Shown piece by piece: positions 59,864 through 64,000 of a DNA stretch of 64,000 bases. Source of the DNA: JAQVCM01 sp040403095. GTDB taxonomy: Bacteria; Bacteroidota; Bacteroidia; Flavobacteriales_D; Crocinitomicaceae. The stretch's first letter is position 1. Every line of letters starts with the position of its first letter. The notes beneath the pieces were generated by a model. It made no database searches. It was given only the letters and a program-made list of their open reading frames with translations, and was not told where the DNA came from. The stretch spans positions 1-64,000 of the forward strand of contig JBBALI010000014.1 of the NCBI GenBank assembly GCA_040403095.1, written 5' to 3'. A program made the position numbers and the translations under genes.

Positions 59864-60322
59864 CTATTTTTCACAAATCCCCTTCAGTTTTTCAAGTGCT
59901 TTTGGATAAGTTTCGTTCATGAAATCCACAAAATCATCAGTTAAGTCTAAATCAACAATAACAGTTGTGGTTCCATCAATCTCTTCGAAAGTGTAATTTT
60001 CAAATCCATTTGCCCATTTTTCCACTTCAGGTCCTTCGGTGATTTCTTGCCCATCATTTAGCAATCCATAATGTTGAATTGAAACAAAAATGTTGGGAAT
60101 ATTTTCAGCAATTCTGGAAACTATTCCACCTTTTTCGCCTTTGCTATTTAGACCAAAAAATAGCATTTTACTTCCTTTCTCCCAGTTTCCTTCAAAAGAT
60201 GATGAAGGATTAAACGCAGCAGTCCACTGCTCATAAGTTAACTTGTTGCTGGTTCCTAGCATAAAATCATACACCAAAGCTGCTGGCGAATTGATAGTTA
60301 TTTTATATTGAAGCTTTTTCAT
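59864..60322 (-). CDS. SRPBCC/AHSA1-like domain protein
   Basis: 152 residues, a helix-grip fold protein. The start MKKLQYKITINSPAALVYDF with the V-Y-x-F pattern, WEKGSKMLFFG and FENYTFEEIDGTTTVIVDL are characteristic of the AHSA1/START-like superfamily. The C-terminal helix FVDFMNETYPKALEKLKGIC ends at Cys. Such proteins bind hydrophobic molecules or act as chaperone partners; the role here is unknown. A related SRPBCC gene lies upstream on the strand, suggesting a pair. Confidence 0.85.
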   Translation of the reverse strand: MKKLQYKITINSPAALVYDFMLGTSNKLTYEQWTAAFNPSSSFEGNWEKGSKMLFFGLNSKGEKGGIVSRIAENIPNIFVSIQHYGLLNDGQEITEGPEVEKWANGFENYTFEEIDGTTTVIVDLDLTDDFVDFMNETYPKALEKLKGICEK

Positions 60323-60402
60323 TTATTTTAGCTTAAATTGGTTGTCACTAAATTAATTAAATGATGCAGTTGTATCTAAATTAATTTGTAAAATTTAAAT
60401 TA

Positions 60403-60837
60403 CTACAAAATCTCTTTCTCTAGTCGATCAAAATTTTCTTCATTTTTTGGCTCAGCGAATGGTCTAATTTTATTACAATCTTCTATTGTTTCAAAAATCA
60501 TTCGAAATGAAATTTGCGTTTTTGAATCATCGATTTTTTGAAATGCAATTTCCATTTCAAATAGTGGTTGAGAAATCCTTTTCCATCGGATCAGTTCATT
60601 CGGTTTGACAATTTTGAACACAGACGAATTTTCAAAGTTTCCTTTTTCAGGCCCATGCATTGTTAAAATCCATTTTCCTTCTGGTTTTAAATCAAATTCA
60701 TGAATCGTGTTTGTGAAACCATTGGGTCCCCACCATTTTTTTAAACGAGATGGATTAGCAAAAGCATCGTAAACCTCATCAACTCCTGCGTTTAAAATTC
60801 TAGCATTAAAAATTTCTAGATGTTTGTTTGAATACAT
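60403..60837 (-). CDS. SRPBCC/AHSA1-family protein
   Basis: 144 residues. The AHSA1 motifs are clear: FNARILNAGVDEVYDAFANP, RLKKWWGPNGFTNTIHEFDL (KKWWGP is diagnostic), WILTMHGPEKGN, FKIVKPNELIRWKRISQPLF and SFRMIFETIEDCNKIRPF. It begins 29 bases after the glycosyltransferase gene stop, so it may be the last gene of that operon. The ligand is unknown. It is the second AHSA1-type protein in tandem with the one at 59864-60322. Confidence 0.9.
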   Translation of the reverse strand: MYSNKHLEIFNARILNAGVDEVYDAFANPSRLKKWWGPNGFTNTIHEFDLKPEGKWILTMHGPEKGNFENSSVFKIVKPNELIRWKRISQPLFEMEIAFQKIDDSKTQISFRMIFETIEDCNKIRPFAEPKNEENFDRLEKEIL

Positions 60838-60866
60838 TTTTGTTAAAGCTTAATTTACAAAATTAA

Positions 60867-61937
60867 TTAGTTCAAATTCTTAGAATAGATCTCAACATCA
60901 TTTTTAATCATCTCAAAGTCCGCAAAATACTTTTCATGATCAAAATTTACAATAGATTTTCGCGCATTTGCTGAAAACAGAAAATACTCCTTTTCTGACA
61001 TTTCGCCAAATTGATTGATTCTAGCAGCAAAGTCAGCAGAAGATTTGCAAAAATATCCATTTACACCATCTACAACCACACTGTTGTTTTCTGGCAGATT
61101 CGAGCTGAGCACAGGCACGCCGTTGTTCAAATATTGTTTGGCTTTGATTCCTGATTTGGAAAGTTGCATCTCGGAATTTGACAAGGTGGCGATACCAATG
61201 TCCAACGCTGCAATTCTGTGTTGAAGACCAGCTTCATCGTTCCAGTTAATTCCTATCGGCAATTCTAATTCTACGTATTGATTTTCTTGAAAATACTGAT
61301 TGATGAATGTTTTATCCTCGTCTTTCAACACGCCAATCATTGTGAATTTTACTGGAAAAACAATTGCTTTGATCGCTGGAAAAACCAGTTCAATGAGACT
61401 TTCTTTGTGTTCTCCACCAAAACCTCCAATCCAACCAATATTCAATTTTTCGTTCTTTTTCGTTTTAATGATGCCCAAATCAACTGTTGGAGAAGTGGTA
61501 TGGACAATGTGAATGTTAAATCGACTCAAATACCCAGCAATGGCATTACTTCCTGCTGAAATTTTAGCGCAATTTTTGACAAAATAAAATATTGTTTTTT
61601 GGTTTTCCTCTAAATAATCTGCGTCGTCAAGGTCGTAAACAGTGTCTTTTCGCCTGATTCGGATGAGTAATTTCAATAAACCTGCATAAATGAAATTTGA
61701 TTGAACGCGTTGAATGACAATCAAAGAGTTACTTTTCCTAAAAAATAACGCAGATAGATAAGCTTTTAGAAACAATAAAATCCCTGAAAAAGAGTAACTC
61801 GGAACAACCAAATAACTGTCAACTCCTTTGTGCTCCTTGAAAAAATCAAGCGGATATTGTGCTCTGTACCTGACGCTCGGCGAATCCAAGTTGTAGTATG
61901 CAAACCAATAAATGAATTCTATTTTTTTATTTTTCAA
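60867..61937 (-). CDS. Glycosyltransferase, GT-B fold, family 1/4-like
   Basis: 356 residues. The C-terminal domain shows LNIGWIGGFGGEHKESLIELVFP, KFTMIGVLKDEDK and the sugar-nucleotide strand IDIGIATLSNSEMQLSKSGI, then KQYLNNGVPVLSSNLPENNS (a K-x-x-Q/E...G-x-P-V variant of the E-x7-E region). The start FIYWFAYYNLDSPSVRYRAQ resembles sugar transferases that use undecaprenyl-type donors. It follows the small membrane protein gene (19-base gap) and may be part of the Lgt-like/radical SAM cluster. Confidence 0.85.
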   Translation of the reverse strand: MKNKKIEFIYWFAYYNLDSPSVRYRAQYPLDFFKEHKGVDSYLVVPSYSFSGILLFLKAYLSALFFRKSNSLIVIQRVQSNFIYAGLLKLLIRIRRKDTVYDLDDADYLEENQKTIFYFVKNCAKISAGSNAIAGYLSRFNIHIVHTTSPTVDLGIIKTKKNEKLNIGWIGGFGGEHKESLIELVFPAIKAIVFPVKFTMIGVLKDEDKTFINQYFQENQYVELELPIGINWNDEAGLQHRIAALDIGIATLSNSEMQLSKSGIKAKQYLNNGVPVLSSNLPENNSVVVDGVNGYFCKSSADFAARINQFGEMSEKEYFLFSANARKSIVNFDHEKYFADFEMIKNDVEIYSKNLN

Positions 61938-61956
61938 ATTAACTGTTTAATTTCAT

Positions 61957-62139
61957 TTACGACAATATTGCTCCGCAAATTCCACCACCCACAATAAAAT
62001 AACATCCAGCAATTATAAATAATATCTTTGAAGTTTTAGGTTTGAATTTAAGTATTGCTAATCCAATGATTAAGAGAATGAATGCCGGAATATGACAAAT
62101 CAAGTAAATAATTACAATTAAAGGTGCAAGTTCATTCAT
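61957..62139 (-). CDS. 60-residue membrane protein of unknown function
   Basis: 60 residues with two hydrophobic helices (LIVIIYLICHIPAFILLIIG and ILFIIAGCYFIVGGGICGAI) joined by a basic turn (LKFKPKTSK). It lies 11 bases after the radical SAM gene stop and 19 bases before the glycosyltransferase start, so it is part of the same transcript. No family recognised. It could be a regulatory or assembly subunit, but nothing in the sequence shows it. Confidence 0.7.
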   Translation of the reverse strand: MNELAPLIVIIYLICHIPAFILLIIGLAILKFKPKTSKILFIIAGCYFIVGGGICGAILS

Positions 62140-62150
62140 TTTTCAAAGTG

Positions 62151-63545
62151 TTAAATTGTTTGCGATTTCAATTTTTCTAAATATTCCTTTTTGTCATCTC
62201 TGTAAAAAAGATTCATGGTCTCAAAAGGAATTATTTTATTGTCCTTGTCAACAATGTGAACGCAGGACTTTTTGATCGCCCTCACGTCAAAATTATGGGC
62301 ATCGATAAATTGCATTATAATAATTCTAAACAAGTTGTCGTAACTAAGATTGGGTGCTTCCACAAAAGGAAGACAGCAAAGTAAATTATGTAATTTAGAA
62401 GATGCTTGATCTGTGGAAGTTCCTGTGCTAAAAATTTCAAACATTTTCTGTTTCAGTTCTTCGTCTTGCTCATACACAATGGTATTTTTTCCATTATCAA
62501 GTAAATCTGTCGGATTAATATATCTTGTCAAAGGAATATTGTTTCCTTCCAATTTAAGCACATAGCCCATCACCAAAGCATCTGGGTTACAAGGCACTGG
62601 AATCAAATCATCAGCAGTAAATATTTCTGATTGTTCCAATATTTTCCTGCGCACTTCTGTTAAGGTAATTCTATCTGTTTCATGGTTAAAATTGTCGAGC
62701 CTCCCTGCAATTTGAGTTGGTTGAAATGTAACTCCGCGCACACATTTTTGCGTTAGGGCGTATTCAATTATTTCACCAATTTCATCGTCATTGAGTCCTT
62801 TTTGCAAAGTGACAACCAAGGTTGTTGAAAGGTTCAATTCATTTAGATTTGCGATTGCCTTTTCTCTAATTCTCTTCAAATTCGCTCCACGCAAGGAAAA
62901 TAAAGCTTCCTCCTTAAATGAGTCAAATTGCAAATAAATTTCAAAGTCTGGCGAGTAACTTTTCAAACGCTTGGCGAATTCAAAATCTTTGGCAATTTCA
63001 ATCCCATTTGTATTGACCATTATGTGTTTAATGGGTAATGTTTTGGCATAATCTAGAATTTCAAAAAATTGCGGATGCAGTGTTGGCTCGCCACCACTTA
63101 TTTGAACTACGTCAGGTTCTTTTTCATTTTCGACAATTGTATCCAGCATTTTTTTGACTTCTTCAAATGTTCGATGTCTTCCATACGTTGGCGAAGAACC
63201 TGCATAACAAGTTGGACAAGTTAAATTGCATCTGTCGGTAATTTCAATAATTGTGAGGCAAGAATGTTGTTCATGATCTGGGCAAAGTCCACAGTCATAA
63301 GGACAACCATAATGCGTTTTTGTGTTGAATTTATAGGGTGTTTCAGAAGGTTTATTATAGTTTCTGATATTTTTATAATATTCAATATCATCTGAAATCA
63401 GCACTTTTGAATTTCCATGCTCAGGACATCTTTTCAGCATGTAAACGTTGTTGTCTTCAAAAACAATTTTCGCGTCAATCCGCTTCAAGCATTCGGGACA
63501 CAAACTTATGGTGTAATCGTAATATGTATATTTTCTAGTTGGCAT
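62151..63545 (-). CDS. Radical SAM enzyme of the Tes-like (MJ0619/tetraether-lipid-synthase-like) family
   Basis: 464 residues. The radical SAM motif is C106-x3-C110-x2-C113 in TDRCNLTCPTCYAGSS, with the SAM-binding ISGGEPTLHP. The N-terminus carries extra cysteine motifs: C16-x2-C19 (LCPEC), C40 (KRCPEHG) and C81-x3-C85-x2-C88 (GCPYDCGLCPDHEQHSC). A later CNPDA segment and LTCPTCY context follow. From memory, this multi-cluster layout is that of archaeal Tes/MJ0619, which joins alkyl chains in glycerolipids. The gene overlaps the Lgt-like gene by 11 bases and precedes a small membrane protein and a glycosyltransferase. The C-C coupling of lipid chains is an inference; the bacterial substrate is unknown. 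Confidence 0.85.
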   Translation of the reverse strand: MPTRKYTYYDYTISLCPECLKRIDAKIVFEDNNVYMLKRCPEHGNSKVLISDDIEYYKNIRNYNKPSETPYKFNTKTHYGCPYDCGLCPDHEQHSCLTIIEITDRCNLTCPTCYAGSSPTYGRHRTFEEVKKMLDTIVENEKEPDVVQISGGEPTLHPQFFEILDYAKTLPIKHIMVNTNGIEIAKDFEFAKRLKSYSPDFEIYLQFDSFKEEALFSLRGANLKRIREKAIANLNELNLSTTLVVTLQKGLNDDEIGEIIEYALTQKCVRGVTFQPTQIAGRLDNFNHETDRITLTEVRRKILEQSEIFTADDLIPVPCNPDALVMGYVLKLEGNNIPLTRYINPTDLLDNGKNTIVYEQDEELKQKMFEIFSTGTSTDQASSKLHNLLCCLPFVEAPNLSYDNLFRIIIMQFIDAHNFDVRAIKKSCVHIVDKDNKIIPFETMNLFYRDDKKEYLEKLKSQTI

Positions 63546-64000
63546 TTTTAATCATTTTTTTTAACGTTGGAAAGTAATATAGCCAGCAAATGATGCAAAG
63601 CCATTGGATACTGCTTAATCCTAAAACATAAAAAATATTTGGTTTAAGAAATTCTGTAAAGAAACGAAATCCGAAGTATGAAATCATGAAAATCTTAAAT
63701 AATAAACCATTTTTTTCGTTTGTGTAAACAGCGATTCTTTGTAAAAAGACGAAAAGTAAAATCAAAAAAACAATCTCATACAGGGAAGTTGGATGTCTAA
63801 AAAGTCCATCACCCAAATCCAGTCCAGTAAAAAATTTAGTTTCATTGCCATAAGTAAATTCCTTTATCCCACTTAAAAAGCAGCCGATACGACCGATAAT
63901 TATTCCCAAAACAATGGGAAAAGTGAATAAATCACCAGAAGAATTTTCCTCTTTGATTATTTTTTTTGAAATTTCAACACCAAGTAAACCGCCAAATAAT
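63535..64000 (-). CDS. Prolipoprotein diacylglyceryl transferase (Lgt)-like membrane protein, 3' part only
   Basis: About 155 residues are visible; the start is outside the window (open to 63999). The Lgt-like signature GRIGCFLSGIKEFTYGNETK and LGDGLFRHPTSLYE (the H-x-T-x-L-Y-E segment) are clear, with several membrane segments. Canonical Lgt has an Asn after R-I-G (RIGNFINGE), where this protein has Cys and Ser; some catalytic residues may therefore differ. Canonical Lgt transfers a diacylglyceryl group to the Cys of prolipoproteins. The pairing with a Tes-like radical SAM enzyme suggests a role in modifying a glycerolipid, possibly not on a lipoprotein. Whether this is the main lgt or a second copy cannot be told. 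Confidence 0.72.
   Translation of the reverse strand, partial: LFGGLLGVEISKKIIKEENSSGDLFTFPIVLGIIIGRIGCFLSGIKEFTYGNETKFFTGLDLGDGLFRHPTSLYEIVFLILLFVFLQRIAVYTNEKNGLLFKIFMISYFGFRFFTEFLKPNIFYVLGLSSIQWLCIICWLYYFPTLKKMIKNAN

Overview
The window looks like one chromosomal stretch of a low-GC member of the Bacteroidota, most likely Flavobacteriia (a Crocinitomicaceae/Fluviicola-like background is my guess). The reasons are: six secreted proteins with type IX secretion (T9SS) C-terminal signals, a DUF5723 protein, a DUF1573 protein, lipoproteins with short lipoboxes, the Bacteroidota-type promoter box TAnnTTTG in front of many genes, and weak or absent Shine-Dalgarno sequences. Both ends cut genes: the 3' part of birA at the left and an Lgt-like membrane protein at the right. 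A run of ten Ns at 12683-12692 is an assembly gap inside a glycosyltransferase gene.

Layout. 1-4121 is mostly core metabolism: birA, an SRPBCC protein, pyrE, a Nudix hydrolase, a DUF1573 protein and a thiolase. 4171-8453 is a three-gene operon (lipoprotein, DUF5723 protein, T9SS-sorted protein). 8457-10858 holds an esterase, tRNA-Met(CAU), an isoprenylcysteine-methyltransferase-like membrane protein and a START-like protein. 10967-14786 is an envelope operon: an LptF/LptG permease followed by two overlapping glycosyltransferases, ending in a 14-bp tandem repeat. gmhA (heptose pathway) follows. 16053-18834 is a methionine-biosynthesis operon on the minus strand: two Cys/Met-metabolism PLP enzymes behind a leader peptide MSMMMWKFSAEGSIV and an intrinsic terminator. 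This is read here as a methionine-codon transcription attenuator. 18938-20608 is a three-gene operon (GtrA, RsmI-family methyltransferase, low-molecular-weight phosphatase).

20671-29190 contains two intergenic copies of a near-perfect GC-rich palindrome, TTAGAT-type AT-rich repeats, a T9SS-sorted polysaccharide deacetylase-like protein, a flavin oxidoreductase, lpdA and others. 29258-36281 holds a lipoprotein phosphodiesterase, a PIG-V-like mannosyltransferase, a PAS/HisKA_2 histidine kinase and a 1119-residue T9SS protein with a PKD domain. 36376-47088 includes a VanW-glycosyltransferase fusion, a TPR protein, two GNATs, an FGE-like protein, an SDR, a T9SS-sorted esterase and an ECF42-type sigma factor with its YCII partner. 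47324-60837 is mostly accessory: arylsulfotransferase-like, DoxX-like, acyltransferase-3, MepB-like, CAP/OmpA-like, VOC and SRPBCC proteins, plus small ORFs and gene remnants. 60403-64000 is a compact minus-strand cluster: Lgt-like protein, Tes-like radical SAM enzyme, 60-residue membrane protein and glycosyltransferase, followed by an SRPBCC protein. Its first four genes are a candidate membrane-lipid modification cassette.

The strongest candidates for new biology are the Met leader-peptide attenuator (18732-18882), the Tes-like/Lgt-like cluster (60867-64000), the repeated palindrome (20671-20722 and 27519-27579) and the VanW-glycosyltransferase fusion. All functions are inferred from sequence reading alone. 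No database search was possible.
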